A program made the translations under genes and the position numbers. 61,834 nucleotides of DNA from Candidatus Gastranaerophilales bacterium (lineage in GTDB: Bacteria > Cyanobacteriota > Vampirovibrionia > Gastranaerophilales > Gastranaerophilaceae). Every line of letters starts with the position of its first letter. Position 1 is the first letter of the stretch. The notes below the pieces were generated by a model that saw only the letters and a program-made list of their open reading frames with translations, made no database searches and was not told where the DNA came from. The stretch covers positions 1-61,834 of the forward strand of contig CAAHDT010000021.1 of assembly GCA_900770525.1 (NCBI GenBank), read 5' to 3'. This document shows positions 42,447 to 51,564 of this stretch, piece by piece.

Positions 42447-43457
42447 TTAGCAAATACCTTCACGGAGTCTAACAATAGCGCCACCCCATGTCATACCTGC
42501 TCCAAAACCACATAAAACAGCGGTTGTTCCAAGTTTAACATTGCCTTTTTCAACACTTTCAGCCAATGCTATAGGGATAGATGCGGCAGATGTGTTACCA
42601 TAATATTTAATGTTAGTAACAACTTTTTCATCAGGGTATCCCAAGCGTTCTTGAACTGCTTGGATAATTCTAATATTAGCTTGGTGCGGAATTAAATAGT
42701 CAATATCTTCTGCTTTCATACCTGCATTTGTAATTAAGTTTTCTACATAATGCGGAAGAATTTTAGCAACGAATGTGTATACTCCACGACCATTCATTCT
42801 GATACCTTTTGGTTTTTCTTCATACTGTTCTACAAGCGGACAATTTTTACCGTCAAATGAAAGTTCAATCAAGTTTCCGTAATTTCCGTCAGCTTCAATA
42901 TCAATTGCGATAATATCATCAATGCCGTCTTCTGCTTGTGTTACAACCATTGCACCGGCACCGTCACCAAACAAAATAGATGTTCCTCTATCTGTCCAAT
43001 CAACTAATCTTGAATTATTATCAGTTGCTACAATCAAGATATTTTTGTACATGCCTGATGCGATGTATGCTTTGGCAATACTCATTCCATAAATTAAACC
43101 AGAGCATGCCGCTGTAATATCAAATGCTGGAACAGGTTTTTTAATTCCTAATCTTTCCTGAATATGACATGCAATTGCCGGATATAAATCAGGCGGCGCT
43201 GAAGAGGCAGCCAAAATCAAGTCAATCTCATCTGGTACCATCTTTGCTTTTTCTAATGCGTTTTTGGCAGCTTCCAAACCTAAATCAATAGCATTTTGTT
43301 CGCCTGAAACAACTCTTCTTTCTTTAATTCCGGTTCTGGTATAAATCCACTCATCAGAAGTTTCATATAACTTAGTTAAGTCATCATTTGTGATAACTGT
43401 TTCCGGTAAACTGTATCCTACTCCCGCAATTCTTAGCGGAATTAATTTATCTGTCAT
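42447..43457 (-). CDS. fabH: Beta-ketoacyl-ACP synthase III
   Basis: 336 aa. Catalytic triad C118 (TAACSG), H258 (PHQANIRI) and N288 (YYGNTSAAS), plus the C-terminal GFGAGMTWG. FabH starts fatty acid synthesis by condensing acetyl-CoA with malonyl-ACP. It lies 6 bp after plsX in the common yceD-rpmF-plsX-fabH order. It is distinct from the two FabF-like enzymes of the 17-21 kb operon. Confidence 0.96.
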   Translation of the reverse strand: MTDKLIPLRIAGVGYSLPETVITNDDLTKLYETSDEWIYTRTGIKERRVVSGEQNAIDLGLEAAKNALEKAKMVPDEIDLILAASSAPPDLYPAIACHIQERLGIKKPVPAFDITAACSGLIYGMSIAKAYIASGMYKNILIVATDNNSRLVDWTDRGTSILFGDGAGAMVVTQAEDGIDDIIAIDIEADGNYGNLIELSFDGKNCPLVEQYEEKPKGIRMNGRGVYTFVAKILPHYVENLITNAGMKAEDIDYLIPHQANIRIIQAVQERLGYPDEKVVTNIKYYGNTSAASIPIALAESVEKGNVKLGTTAVLCGFGAGMTWGGAIVRLREGIC

Positions 43458-43463
43458 ATTTGT

Positions 43464-44519
43464 TTATTCCTCATGAAATTTTGCAATCTTTTCGTTTACG
43501 CCTGATTCAACAGCATTTTTAGCTACACGAACCGCATTTTTAATAGCGTAAGCTTTACTTCTACCGTGAGATATTACTGTAATACCTTTTACACCTAAAA
43601 GTAAGGCTCCACCAAATTCTTCATAATTAATTTTTGTATAAATTCTTTTCATAAACGGTTTAGCAAGCAAACCAATAATTTTGCCCAACCAGTCAGCTTT
43701 GAATTCTTGTTTAAGCATTCTGAATAACATTGAAGAAGTACCTTCTGTAACTTTCAACGCAACATTTCCTACAAAACCGTCACAAACAACAACATCACAA
43801 ACGCTTAAGAAAATTTCTTTACCTTCAATGTTTCCGACAAAATTAATTTTGTCTTGATGTTCTTCTAATAATTTGTAAGTTGCTTGAGCAAGTTCGTTCC
43901 CTTTTCCGGCTTCTTCACCAATATTCAAAACACCAACTCTAGGGTGTTCAATTCCAAGAACGTTTTTAGAGAAAGTAGCACCCATAATAGCAAACTGCAT
44001 TAACATTTCAGGTGTACAATTACTGTTTGCACCACCGTCAATAACGACGATAGGACGTTTGATTGTTGGTAAAGTAACAGCAATTGCAGGTCTGTCAATT
44101 CCCTGTAATCTGCCTAAACCAAATAAGCTTGAAGCCATCGCAGCGCCGGTTGAACCTGCTGCAACAACCGCATCTGAACTACCTTCTGCAACTGCGGCAA
44201 CAGCGAGAACGATAGAGGATTTTTTCTTTTTACGAATAGCTTGCCCTGGAGCTTCGCCCATTTCGATAATTTCAGAGGCATGCGTGATTTTAATGTCAAG
44301 CTTGCTTGTATCAATCTTTATACGGTACTGTTTGCCAGCTTTTCCGCAATCAGAATAAAAACCTTCATGAGTAATTTTATCTAACTCTTGTTCTATCCTA
44401 TCTTGCTTTCCAACCAATTCAATTGCAACACCGTATTCTTGTGCAGCCCAAACAGCTCCCGCTACAATTTCATGAGGAGCGTGATCACCGCCCATTGCAT
44501 CTATTGCTATTCTTGTCAT
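43464..44519 (-). CDS. plsX: Phosphate acyltransferase PlsX
   Basis: 351 aa from ATG 44519 (GAGAGGG upstream; an earlier in-frame start adds five residues). Signatures: RIAIDAMGGDHAP at the N-terminus, ASEIIEMGE.PGQAIRKKK.SS, VVAAGSTGAAMASS, and VCDGFVGNVALK. It makes acyl-phosphate from acyl-ACP for phospholipid synthesis. Operon member between rpmF and fabH. Confidence 0.96.
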   Translation of the reverse strand: MTRIAIDAMGGDHAPHEIVAGAVWAAQEYGVAIELVGKQDRIEQELDKITHEGFYSDCGKAGKQYRIKIDTSKLDIKITHASEIIEMGEAPGQAIRKKKKSSIVLAVAAVAEGSSDAVVAAGSTGAAMASSLFGLGRLQGIDRPAIAVTLPTIKRPIVVIDGGANSNCTPEMLMQFAIMGATFSKNVLGIEHPRVGVLNIGEEAGKGNELAQATYKLLEEHQDKINFVGNIEGKEIFLSVCDVVVCDGFVGNVALKVTEGTSSMLFRMLKQEFKADWLGKIIGLLAKPFMKRIYTKINYEEFGGALLLGVKGITVISHGRSKAYAIKNAVRVAKNAVESGVNEKIAKFHEE

Positions 44520-44594
44520 GTTTCCCTCTCTCAAAGTCTATTTATAAAATTTTGTACAGAGGTTGAAAGATATTCTTCCAACCTCTTGTAACAA

Positions 44595-44879
44595 CTATTT
44601 TTCTTCTGATTCTTCTTTAACTTCTTCTGCTACAGTTTCTTCAACCTTAGCTTCTTCAGTTTTTTCAGCTTTTTTAGGTTCTTCTTTCACTAATTCTTCG
44701 TTTTTGCCTTTCAAACTTACCGGTTTACCTTTGTAAGTTCCGCATTCTGTACAAACTGTGTGAGTTAATACTGTAGCTCCGCAAGTAGGGCATTTAGTTG
44801 TTTCCGGTTTTGTAGCTTTCCAGTTACTTCTTCTATGTCCTTGAGCGGAATGTCCTGTTCTTTTCTTTGGTACTGCCAT
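44595..44879 (-). CDS. rpmF: Ribosomal protein bL32 with acidic/charged C-terminal extension
   Basis: 94 aa. Residues 1-57 are a standard L32: MAVPKKRTGHSAQGHRRS, then a zinc ribbon C30-x2-C33 ... C43-x2-C46. Residues from about 58 form an unusual Lys/Glu/Val tail (ELVKEEPKKAEKTEEAK...). Most L32 proteins end near residue 60. The tail is in frame and followed by a normal stop, so it is not a fusion artefact. Operon with yceD, plsX and fabH. Confidence 0.95.
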   Translation of the reverse strand: MAVPKKRTGHSAQGHRRSNWKATKPETTKCPTCGATVLTHTVCTECGTYKGKPVSLKGKNEELVKEEPKKAEKTEEAKVEETVAEEVKEESEEK

Positions 44880-44911
44880 TTTTCTTTTCCTTTTTATTTT
44901 TTTACTACTAT

Positions 44912-45406
44912 TTAATTTTTCGGTTGTATTTGAATGTTTTTAAATACATCCATTCTTGGGTCGGATAATTCTTCTTCTTTAGAAAAACTATTCCCATTAC
45001 AATTTATACCACAAACTTTCTTATTTGGTAAATTTAATATTACAGATTGATACAATAAGTCATAAATGTCTATTTCCTTCGCTCCGTTCAGATCGGTTAT
45101 AAATTGTCCGTCTTTGATTTCTGTTTCTTGTCCGTAATCGTCTAACAGTGCGTGTTTGGCATATATTTCATCAATATTAAAATCAAGATTATATTCAAAT
45201 TCTTTAAGACATAAATCACATTCTAATTTTAGTGTTCCATTAACATTTCCTTTAACTTCTATAAATTCTCCGAGGGATTTAATAGTAAGTTCTGCAGAAA
45301 CTGGAGCGGACGACTTAATTCCATCAATATAATCGTTAAAATCATAATAAACAGTTTTGTCATCGGAATTTTCGATTTCATCTATTGTAATAATATGTTT
45401 TGCCAT
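44912..45406 (-). CDS. yceD: DUF177 (YceD-like) protein upstream of rpmF
   Basis: 164 aa from ATG 45406 (GGTGA upstream). DUF177 signatures: LKLECDLCLKEFEYNLDFNIDEIYA with its CxxC, then a later acidic stretch DLNGAKEIDIYDLLYQSVILNLPNK followed by C..NC. YceD family proteins are linked genetically to 23S rRNA processing and to rpmF. Position immediately before rpmF supports the call. Confidence 0.9.
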   Translation of the reverse strand: MAKHIITIDEIENSDDKTVYYDFNDYIDGIKSSAPVSAELTIKSLGEFIEVKGNVNGTLKLECDLCLKEFEYNLDFNIDEIYAKHALLDDYGQETEIKDGQFITDLNGAKEIDIYDLLYQSVILNLPNKKVCGINCNGNSFSKEEELSDPRMDVFKNIQIQPKN

Positions 45407-45436
45407 GTTATTCACCAAAATTCAGTTGCAACAATT

Positions 45437-45694
45437 TTATACGTACTGTTCTTCCTGCATAGCGATTGCAGAAATTTGATTAGCTGCGAAACAAACTTTT
45501 TTCAACGGGCCTTGAGTTTCTTTTTCAACAACAACGTTGCTTGCACTTCTGATTAAGCCTGTCAATTCTGTATATAAATCCAATGGGTTTTCAACATATA
45601 GAACAAGTGGAGCCGTTGTTCCCTTCAAAAACACAAGAACAGAAGTTCTTTTTTTGATATTTTGTTGTGTTTGCGGATTAAATTGTTGTGCCAT
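45437..45694 (-). CDS. Small protein of unknown function at the head of the yceD-rpmF operon
   Basis: 85 aa with a strong SD (AAGGAG) before the ATG. Starts MAQQFNPQTQQNIKKR, then a beta-rich segment (TSVLVFLKGTTAPLVLYVENP), an amphipathic helix (LDLYTELTGLIRSA) and another beta-rich part ending QEEQYV. The layout resembles a small nucleic-acid- or ligand-binding fold but no family is recognised. It lies 30 bp upstream of yceD on the same strand and is divergent from ompH, so it is probably the first gene of the operon. Confidence 0.7.
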   Translation of the reverse strand: MAQQFNPQTQQNIKKRTSVLVFLKGTTAPLVLYVENPLDLYTELTGLIRSASNVVVEKETQGPLKKVCFAANQISAIAMQEEQYV

Positions 45695-45761
45695 AATTTT
45701 CTCCTTTTAAGAATATATATTCATATTTTATTACAAATGACATAAATATGCAAATAATTTC

Positions 45762-45772
45762 CCCATTGGGGC
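45762..45772. promoter_or_regulatory. Palindrome CCCCA-T-TGGGG in the divergent gap before ompH
   Basis: An 11-bp G/C palindrome in an AT-rich 139-bp intergenic region between the 85-aa gene and ompH. Possible protein-binding site. No -35/-10 set is convincing. Confidence 0.3.
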
Positions 45773-45833
45773 AATTGTTAAATTCCAAACTCAGGAGCAG
45801 AATGTTTAAGCAAAGAAAAGAAAGGGGATTTTT

Positions 45834-46295
45834 ATGTATAAAAAGTTTCATATAGCTGTAATTGTTGCATTGGCTTTTGGTTTAGGATATTCGGTTAATA
45901 ATATTGCAATTTCTGATACAACTCCGAAAGTTGCAGTAGTTGATGCTACAAAAATTGTTGCCAATTCCAGTGCAGTAAAAAATTTGCGAGCAGAACAAGA
46001 AAAGAAGATGAAAGAAATGCAAACGATTATCGAAAAGGCTAGAACTGAAATTTCAAAAGAAACTGATTCTGCTAAAATTGCTCAATTGCAAGAAAAATAC
46101 AGAACCCAAATTAATCAGCAAAAAATTGCACTTGATACTGATTATAACAAAAAATTAAATCAAATAGATTCAGATATTAGAAATACAGTTGTTGAAAAGG
46201 CAAAAAGCATGAACTATGACTTAGTTTTACCTAAAAACATTGTATTTTTCGGTGGAGATGATATTACAGATGTAATTGCTAAGGATATAAAATAA
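45834..46295 (+). CDS. OmpH/Skp-family periplasmic chaperone
   Basis: 153 aa, SD AAAGGGG. An uncleaved or cleavable hydrophobic N-terminus (about 5-25), then KVAVVDATKIV, the typical first beta strand of OmpH/Skp. A long charged helix pair follows (about 55-115; LRAEQEKKMKEMQTIIEKA ... QLQEKYRTQINQQK), then a closing strand YDLVLPKNIVFFGG and DIT. Skp trimers hold unfolded outer-membrane proteins. Its presence supports a double-membrane cell. bamA and lpx genes, often adjacent, are not seen here. Confidence 0.88.
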   Translation: MYKKFHIAVIVALAFGLGYSVNNIAISDTTPKVAVVDATKIVANSSAVKNLRAEQEKKMKEMQTIIEKARTEISKETDSAKIAQLQEKYRTQINQQKIALDTDYNKKLNQIDSDIRNTVVEKAKSMNYDLVLPKNIVFFGGDDITDVIAKDIK

Positions 46296-46298
46296 AAT

Positions 46299-46796
46299 CT
46301 AACCTCTGTTAGTTAAAGCATCAGCAATCATGCCGTTTTGAAAAGCTCTAAGAGAAGTTTTTGAATCAGATACCATACGATCACCTGCAAGTTCTCGTGC
46401 CAAAGTTGCGTTTGAACTGCCTTTCATAAGTTCGGTCAATTTTTTCTGAGCATCGGTAATGTGGCTGTCACCTTCGTCATATTGTAAAGCCATTTTCTCA
46501 AGGTATTTTTCAGCATCTTTCTGGGCTTTAATTGCGCTTTGCTCTGCTTTGACTGCGATAGAGTATGTTTCTTTGCTTGTATCAGCTTTCTGGTCAGCTT
46601 TCTTTGAAAGTGCCCAAAGGCTGTCCTTGATTGAATTCGGAAGATTTCTAATAATATTTTGTCCGATTTCAAATAATGGTGTTTTCTGCATTTGTTGCAC
46701 GTAGGCTCTTAAATATGCTTGATAATCTCCGCCAAATTCTTTTTTCAATGCCGGATTATTTTCAAACTGGGTTAGAGAAACGTAATCTTTGTCCAT
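46299..46796 (-). CDS. Helical protein of unknown function (165 aa)
   Basis: Starts MDKDYVSLTQFENNPALKKE. The middle has a long Lys/Ala/Glu helix (KADQKADTSKETYSIAVKA ... QKDAEKYLEKMALQYDEG) and the end is LARELAGDRMV...SLRAFQNGMIADALTNRG. GAAGG lies a suitable distance before the ATG. No signal peptide or membrane segment. It converges on ompH with three bases between stops. No family recognised. Confidence 0.7.
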   Translation of the reverse strand: MDKDYVSLTQFENNPALKKEFGGDYQAYLRAYVQQMQKTPLFEIGQNIIRNLPNSIKDSLWALSKKADQKADTSKETYSIAVKAEQSAIKAQKDAEKYLEKMALQYDEGDSHITDAQKKLTELMKGSSNATLARELAGDRMVSDSKTSLRAFQNGMIADALTNRG

Positions 46797-46883
46797 AACT
46801 GTGCCTTCAATTTTATACTCTTGTATATATAAAGTATTTAATTCCTAATAAATTGCTAAATATAAACGAAGTGTTAAGAAAAA

Positions 46884-47699
46884 TTAAATATTGTTTAAAG
46901 TAGTATGAGCCAAATTGGTAACTGTCGGAATATCAATTTCTACAGACTCTCCATTTGTCGAAATCCATATCAGGTACTCAATATTTCCGGATGGACCTTT
47001 AATAGATGAATACGTAAGTCCTTTAATTGCATAACCTAATTCTTTCGCGCAGTCTATAACGTTTGAAATAACTTCTTCGTGAACTTTTATATCTCGAACG
47101 ACTCCGCCTTTTTCAACCTTTTCTTTTCCGGCTTCAAATTGTGGTTTTATTAAACAAATCATCTCATGAATTTCAGGATTCAAAAGCTTTTTTAGGTTAG
47201 GTAAAACTTTTGTAAGCGAGATAAATGACATATCACTTACCAATAAATCAGCAATTGTTTCTCCATCTGAATAAATATCACTAAAATCGCAAATTTTGAG
47301 GTTCGTTTTTTCGATAACTTTAACTCTTTTATCTGAGCGAATTTTCCAATCCAATTGACCATAGCCAACATCTGCTGCATATACAAATTTGGCTCCGTTT
47401 TGCAAAAGACAATCGGTAAAGCCACCTGTCGAAGCGCCAGCATCAAGGCAAACTCTATCCTTTACCGAAAAATTGAATGCATCTAATGCTTTTTTAAGTT
47501 TAAATCCACCTCTTGAAACATACGGCATTGACTTAACAACGATTTCATATTCTTTTTGTGGATTAATTTGAAAACCTGCTTTAGTTATATACTCGTCATT
47601 AATTTTGACATGTCCTGCAAGAATTGCAGCAGCAGCCTTACTCTTTGTGTCGAAGTATCCTAAATCGGTTAAATATTTATCCAGACGTTCTTTTGCCAT
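46884..47699 (-). CDS. tlyA: TlyA-family rRNA methyltransferase
   Basis: 271 aa. N-terminal S4 RNA-binding domain (about 1-62; RLDKYLTDLGYFDTKSKAAA, GHVKIND), then an FtsJ-like domain: VCLDAGASTGGFTDCLL (SAM motif, about 82-98), DVGYGQLDWKIRSD, DLLVSDMSFISLTKVLP, LIKPQFEAG, GPSGNIEYL. TlyA makes 2'-O-methylcytidines in rRNA; older databases call it hemolysin. It is 3 bp after the O-antigen ligase-like gene. Confidence 0.93.
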   Translation of the reverse strand: MAKERLDKYLTDLGYFDTKSKAAAAILAGHVKINDEYITKAGFQINPQKEYEIVVKSMPYVSRGGFKLKKALDAFNFSVKDRVCLDAGASTGGFTDCLLQNGAKFVYAADVGYGQLDWKIRSDKRVKVIEKTNLKICDFSDIYSDGETIADLLVSDMSFISLTKVLPNLKKLLNPEIHEMICLIKPQFEAGKEKVEKGGVVRDIKVHEEVISNVIDCAKELGYAIKGLTYSSIKGPSGNIEYLIWISTNGESVEIDIPTVTNLAHTTLNNI

Positions 47700-47702
47700 A
47701 TA

Positions 47703-49031
47703 TTATTGCTCACTAATTTTTTTATTTTGAATTACGGCAGAAATGATTGCTGCCATTGTCCAAAATACAAACTGAATTTGTGGTCTGAAAAATACCGTAT
47801 CAACCAGTCCGTGAACCATTACAGCACAAATTGAAATTGCTGCTGCTGAAACAAATATTATATCTTTTGCATTGTCAGATGAAAAGATAAATTTTATCCC
47901 ATCTCTTAAGAGTAATATTAAAAATCCTACAAAAGCAATAAGAGCAAAAATTCCGCTCTCGACAGCCGTTTCAAGGAATATATTATAAGCACTTAGTGCG
48001 TCAAAACCTGTGCGCATATATAATCCATAGATTTCTCTAAAATTTTTATTTCCTACTCCAATACCAAAAAGCCAATTATCTTTAAACATTTGTAGTGAAG
48101 ATTGGTAAACATTAAATCTGAACGAATTAGATGAATCTTGTCTCATTGCAAATATTGAAAAAACTCTTGCCCGTAGCGAACTTACGAATAGCATTGCAGC
48201 TGTTACAACAGCAAAACCTGAGGCTAATATAGCCATAAAGACTTTTTTGTATTTGTGCCATAAAAACTTTGCAGAGATTAAGAAAATTCCGGCAAAAATT
48301 ACCATACATCCGATATATGACCCCCTGCAACCGGTTAAGAACAATGTCAAAACTGATAAAAGTCCTAAAGCTAAAGTAATTAATCCGCATTTGTTATGTT
48401 TATCACTTAGAAAACTTGCTGCTAATCCAAATAAAGCAGGAATTCCTGCAACAAAATATCCGCCCAATAAGTTTGGATTATAAGGTTTTAATGTTCCGTA
48501 AACCCTTGTCATTACCTCTTCCGGATTTAAATTTGAAACATCTTGCCAAGTTGAAATTTCATCAACTTGTGCAAAGTTTTGCAAAATTCCCATAATGCTC
48601 TCAAAACTTACGCAAAGCCCAATTGTTCCGAGAATATATGGGATTTTATCCTTATGATATTTAAGATAATGAACAACCGAAACATAAAAACCAAGGTAGG
48701 TAACAGTTTTCATAAAGCCTTTAAGGCTTAGTGCAAACAGTGTTGAGCCTGCAAGACTAATTACCACTATCATAAAGTACGCAAGTAACCACAATTCGTA
48801 TTTTGCAGGTTCGCATTTTTCATTTGGTTTAGTAAATAATTGTACTAATGTCAAAAAAGTTGTAACAAGTGCAACAAACCCTATTACATCCGAAGACAGG
48901 CATGTTGAAGCTAAAAATACAACCAAAATAGACAAGAAAATCAGTTTGTCGAGATTTTTCAACAACAAACTGTTTTCGTACAAGAATTTTAATTTTGTTT
49001 GAGTAAATTTAAATAACTTATTGAACATCAT
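47703..49031 (-). CDS. O-antigen ligase/polymerase-like membrane protein
   Basis: 442 aa. About ten to twelve hydrophobic helices with a large central periplasmic loop (about 165-190, TWQDVSNLNPEEVMTRVYG, then GTLKPYNPNLLGGY). The RGSYIG motif and a late FGIGVGNKNFREIYG are typical of the WaaL/Wzy superfamily. It likely joins a glycan to lipid A-core or polymerises repeat units at the outer face of the inner membrane. It overlaps the DUF4330 gene by 14 bp and abuts tlyA. Ligase versus polymerase cannot be decided. Confidence 0.85.
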   Translation of the reverse strand: MMFNKLFKFTQTKLKFLYENSLLLKNLDKLIFLSILVVFLASTCLSSDVIGFVALVTTFLTLVQLFTKPNEKCEPAKYELWLLAYFMIVVISLAGSTLFALSLKGFMKTVTYLGFYVSVVHYLKYHKDKIPYILGTIGLCVSFESIMGILQNFAQVDEISTWQDVSNLNPEEVMTRVYGTLKPYNPNLLGGYFVAGIPALFGLAASFLSDKHNKCGLITLALGLLSVLTLFLTGCRGSYIGCMVIFAGIFLISAKFLWHKYKKVFMAILASGFAVVTAAMLFVSSLRARVFSIFAMRQDSSNSFRFNVYQSSLQMFKDNWLFGIGVGNKNFREIYGLYMRTGFDALSAYNIFLETAVESGIFALIAFVGFLILLLRDGIKFIFSSDNAKDIIFVSAAAISICAVMVHGLVDTVFFRPQIQFVFWTMAAIISAVIQNKKISEQ

Positions 49032-49596
49032 CAATCTTATTTATATTAGTATCAATGTCATCTTTCATATCGTCATGAGAAACTGTAATGCTTGAAACAG
49101 TACCGTTAAATTTATAATCAGCACCTTCCAATGTCATTGGTAATCCCATTTTAACTTTATTACCACCAACAACAGCACCATCTTTTGTAATTTTTGCATT
49201 ATCAGTTAATGTTACAACGATATCATATAGATTTGATTGAGAAACATCATCGACAACAAGAACATTTTTTGTTCCGCTTTTGCTTGTGCCTAATACAGGT
49301 AAAAGAGTTTTCTTTCTTTCGGTTTTTACATTTACAATTTCTAAGTCAGAATAAGGGACATTTCTTATGCTGATGAATGTTTTTTCTCCTGCTTTTATTG
49401 GAGTTTTATCACCTGTCAAAGTAATTCCACGTAAAAACACATCAAAAACAATAGGTGATGTTGTTTCAATCTGCTTGTCAGCAGTTTGTCTAAAATGTTT
49501 AAAAGTTACAAAACCTACAGCCAAAGCAATTGCTATTCCAATAATAACAATTAAATCAACCGGTTTAAGTTTTTTTAAAAATTCAAAATTATCCAT
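49018..49596 (-). CDS. DUF4330-type single-pass membrane protein
   Basis: 192 aa from ATG 49596 (AAAGGAG upstream; an earlier in-frame start is unlikely). One membrane helix (about 11-32, KPVDLIVIIGIAIALAVGF), then a beta-rich outer domain with VFDVFLRGIT and VVTLTDNAKITKDGAVVGGNK and G.P.TLEG. This matches my memory of DUF4330. Membrane-anchored, role unknown. Genes on both sides (HldE-type kinase, O-antigen ligase-like) suggest LPS or surface glycan work. Confidence 0.75.
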   Translation of the reverse strand: MDNFEFLKKLKPVDLIVIIGIAIALAVGFVTFKHFRQTADKQIETTSPIVFDVFLRGITLTGDKTPIKAGEKTFISIRNVPYSDLEIVNVKTERKKTLLPVLGTSKSGTKNVLVVDDVSQSNLYDIVVTLTDNAKITKDGAVVGGNKVKMGLPMTLEGADYKFNGTVSSITVSHDDMKDDIDTNINKIDDVQ

Positions 49597-49609
49597 AATT
49601 TCTCCTTTA

Positions 49610-50614
49610 CTAGAGTTTGTTAACTGCTGATAGAAGTTCTTCAACAGTAGTTGTAGCGCAACCAAGTTGTCTTACGACAATGCTTGCAGCAACGTTTCCG
49701 ATTAATGCGGCATAAACAGGATCTGCTCCGGCTGCAAGAGCCAAAGAATAAACTGCTGTAACCGTATCACCGGCACCTGTAACATCAAATACTTCTGATT
49801 TATTAAATACAGGAATTTTTGTATACTTTTTGTTTGGTTCGGCAACAAACATTCCATCAGCACCACAAGTTATCAGTATAGCCTCTGCGTTTGTTTCTGC
49901 CAACAATTTATCGCCTGCTTTTTCCAAAGCACTAATATCCGTTAACGGAAATCCTACTGATTTTTGGGTGTCAGGAAGGTTTGGAGTCATTGAGGTGATA
50001 CCTTTGTAAGTCCCCAAATCTTTTTGAGCATCAACAACAACTTTTTTATTGTATTTTTTCGCAAGCTCAATTGTTTTATTTATGACATTTTCAGTTAATG
50101 TACCGATATGATAATTAGACAAAATAACAAGGTCGCAATCCTGAATAGCTGATTCTATATTTTTTATAACAAGTTTTTCAGTTGCTTCTGATAATGGTGC
50201 ATTTGTTTGTCTGTCAATTCTAACAATCTGCTGAGTAATTGAGGTTGTAATTGAACCTAAAATTCTAGTTTTTGTAATAGTTTTGCGTGTTTTATCCCGA
50301 ACAACATATTTAGTATCTATATTTGCTTGTTTGAAAGTTTCGTCAAGTTGTTCTGCCTGATAATCTTCACCAAAAACACCGATAACGGAAATTTTTCCAT
50401 CATTAAGAGTTGCAACGTTATGAGCAGCGTTTGAAGCTCCACCTAAAATAGGTTTTGTTTTGGTGTGTTGAAGGATTAAAACAGGTGCTTCTCTTGAAAT
50501 TCTCTCTGCATCCCCGTAAACCATCTCATCCATTGCCAAATCACCTATAACAAGGATTTTCGGCTCTCTCAACTTCTCAATATAAGAAACAAGTTTTTCT
50601 TTATCAATATTCAT
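49610..50614 (-). CDS. HldE/RfaE-type D-beta-D-heptose 7-phosphate kinase (kinase domain only)
   Basis: 334 aa PfkB-family sugar kinase: ILVIGDLAMDEMVYGDAERISREAPV and GGASNAAHNVATL near the N-terminus, ending in the catalytic DVTGAGDTVTAVY (about 281-293). The REAP.L pattern is diagnostic of RfaE domain I. The cytidylyl/adenylyltransferase domain II of bifunctional HldE is missing, so a separate HldC would be needed. It makes heptose-1,7-bisphosphate for ADP-heptose, which fits the GT9 gene at 29945-30997. Confidence 0.9.
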   Translation of the reverse strand: MNIDKEKLVSYIEKLREPKILVIGDLAMDEMVYGDAERISREAPVLILQHTKTKPILGGASNAAHNVATLNDGKISVIGVFGEDYQAEQLDETFKQANIDTKYVVRDKTRKTITKTRILGSITTSITQQIVRIDRQTNAPLSEATEKLVIKNIESAIQDCDLVILSNYHIGTLTENVINKTIELAKKYNKKVVVDAQKDLGTYKGITSMTPNLPDTQKSVGFPLTDISALEKAGDKLLAETNAEAILITCGADGMFVAEPNKKYTKIPVFNKSEVFDVTGAGDTVTAVYSLALAAGADPVYAALIGNVAASIVVRQLGCATTTVEELLSAVNKL

Positions 50615-50697
50615 ATTTATTACTCAAAATATTGTACTTACCGCCAAAGTTTAACATGAACAGGATAAAAAATCAATTTTTGCGAATAGTTATACTA

Positions 50698-51558
50698 TTA
50701 CTCAAGTTTTAAGTAGTTTACCTTTTCCCAACTTAAATCGACATACTTAACCTTTGCTGTCATCAATTTTACTTCAGGCAATATTGACGGAAGTCTTTTT
50801 ATCCTGTCGTAAATTCCTGAATCAATTTTTCCGAGTCTTATGTTAACTGTCGGAATTTTTACGTAAATATCGTATGGGTTGCGCATGTCGATATATTCAA
50901 TAGGTTCTTTTGAATATGTTGTGACATATTCTGCAATGTTTTCTACTTCTTTAATCTTATTTATATCCCATTTTGTATAGCTTGTGGCATTAGAGGCGAT
51001 TACTTTTATAGTTTTCATGCCTACCGGTATTGGCATAAATTCATGCCCTATTAAAGTTCCGTCTTTTGCGTAAGCTGCAATAGGGGCGGATTTTTCGTCC
51101 GGTACAATTGATATTGCAGGAACTCTTTCTTTTATGATAATTTGTAGTCGGGCAGGAAATGCATATCTTCTGATATAAACATCTTTTACCGGTGGCAGTT
51201 TTTTTATATCTCGCTCAATATCAGCGGTTTTCATCATATATATAGGCTTATCCGGAACTTTATGCAGTTTTAAAAATGCCAATATTCTATAAGGTTTTAC
51301 AATTCGGTTATTTTCTATGTTGATAGTGTTGTTATTAACCGTAGTATAAGCTTTTTTATCCAAATACCATTGTGGCATTTTGGATACGTAAACAAGGGCG
51401 AAAATCAGGAATATGGTCATAAAAAATCGAAAAGACTTCCTAAAAACATTTTGTTTACGACGTCCTTTGCGCACCTTACGAGATTTGCGAGCCTTGTTCA
51501 CAAGTTTCTTCGGGTCTATAACTTCTTCTTCCAGATTTTCGTCTTGAAATTCTTCCAT
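50698..51558 (-). CDS. ftsQ: FtsQ/DivIB cell-division protein
   Basis: 286 aa. Acidic then very basic cytoplasmic tail (about 1-45), one membrane helix (about 47-63), then a POTRA domain (RILAFLKLHKV...IERDIKKLPPVKDVYIRRYAFPARLQIIIKERVP) and the FtsQ beta domain. FtsQ bridges divisome components in the periplasm. It lies 6 bp after ddl in the usual dcw order (murC, murB, ddl, ftsQ). ftsA and ftsZ do not follow; an HldE-type kinase does, after 83 bp. Confidence 0.9.
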   Translation of the reverse strand: MEEFQDENLEEEVIDPKKLVNKARKSRKVRKGRRKQNVFRKSFRFFMTIFLIFALVYVSKMPQWYLDKKAYTTVNNNTINIENNRIVKPYRILAFLKLHKVPDKPIYMMKTADIERDIKKLPPVKDVYIRRYAFPARLQIIIKERVPAISIVPDEKSAPIAAYAKDGTLIGHEFMPIPVGMKTIKVIASNATSYTKWDINKIKEVENIAEYVTTYSKEPIEYIDMRNPYDIYVKIPTVNIRLGKIDSGIYDRIKRLPSILPEVKLMTAKVKYVDLSWEKVNYLKLE

Positions 51559-51564
51559 TTTACC

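Noticed and set aside
46884..47699. Hemolysin
   Set aside because: S4 plus FtsJ-type methyltransferase motifs identify TlyA as an rRNA methyltransferase. The hemolysin name is historical.
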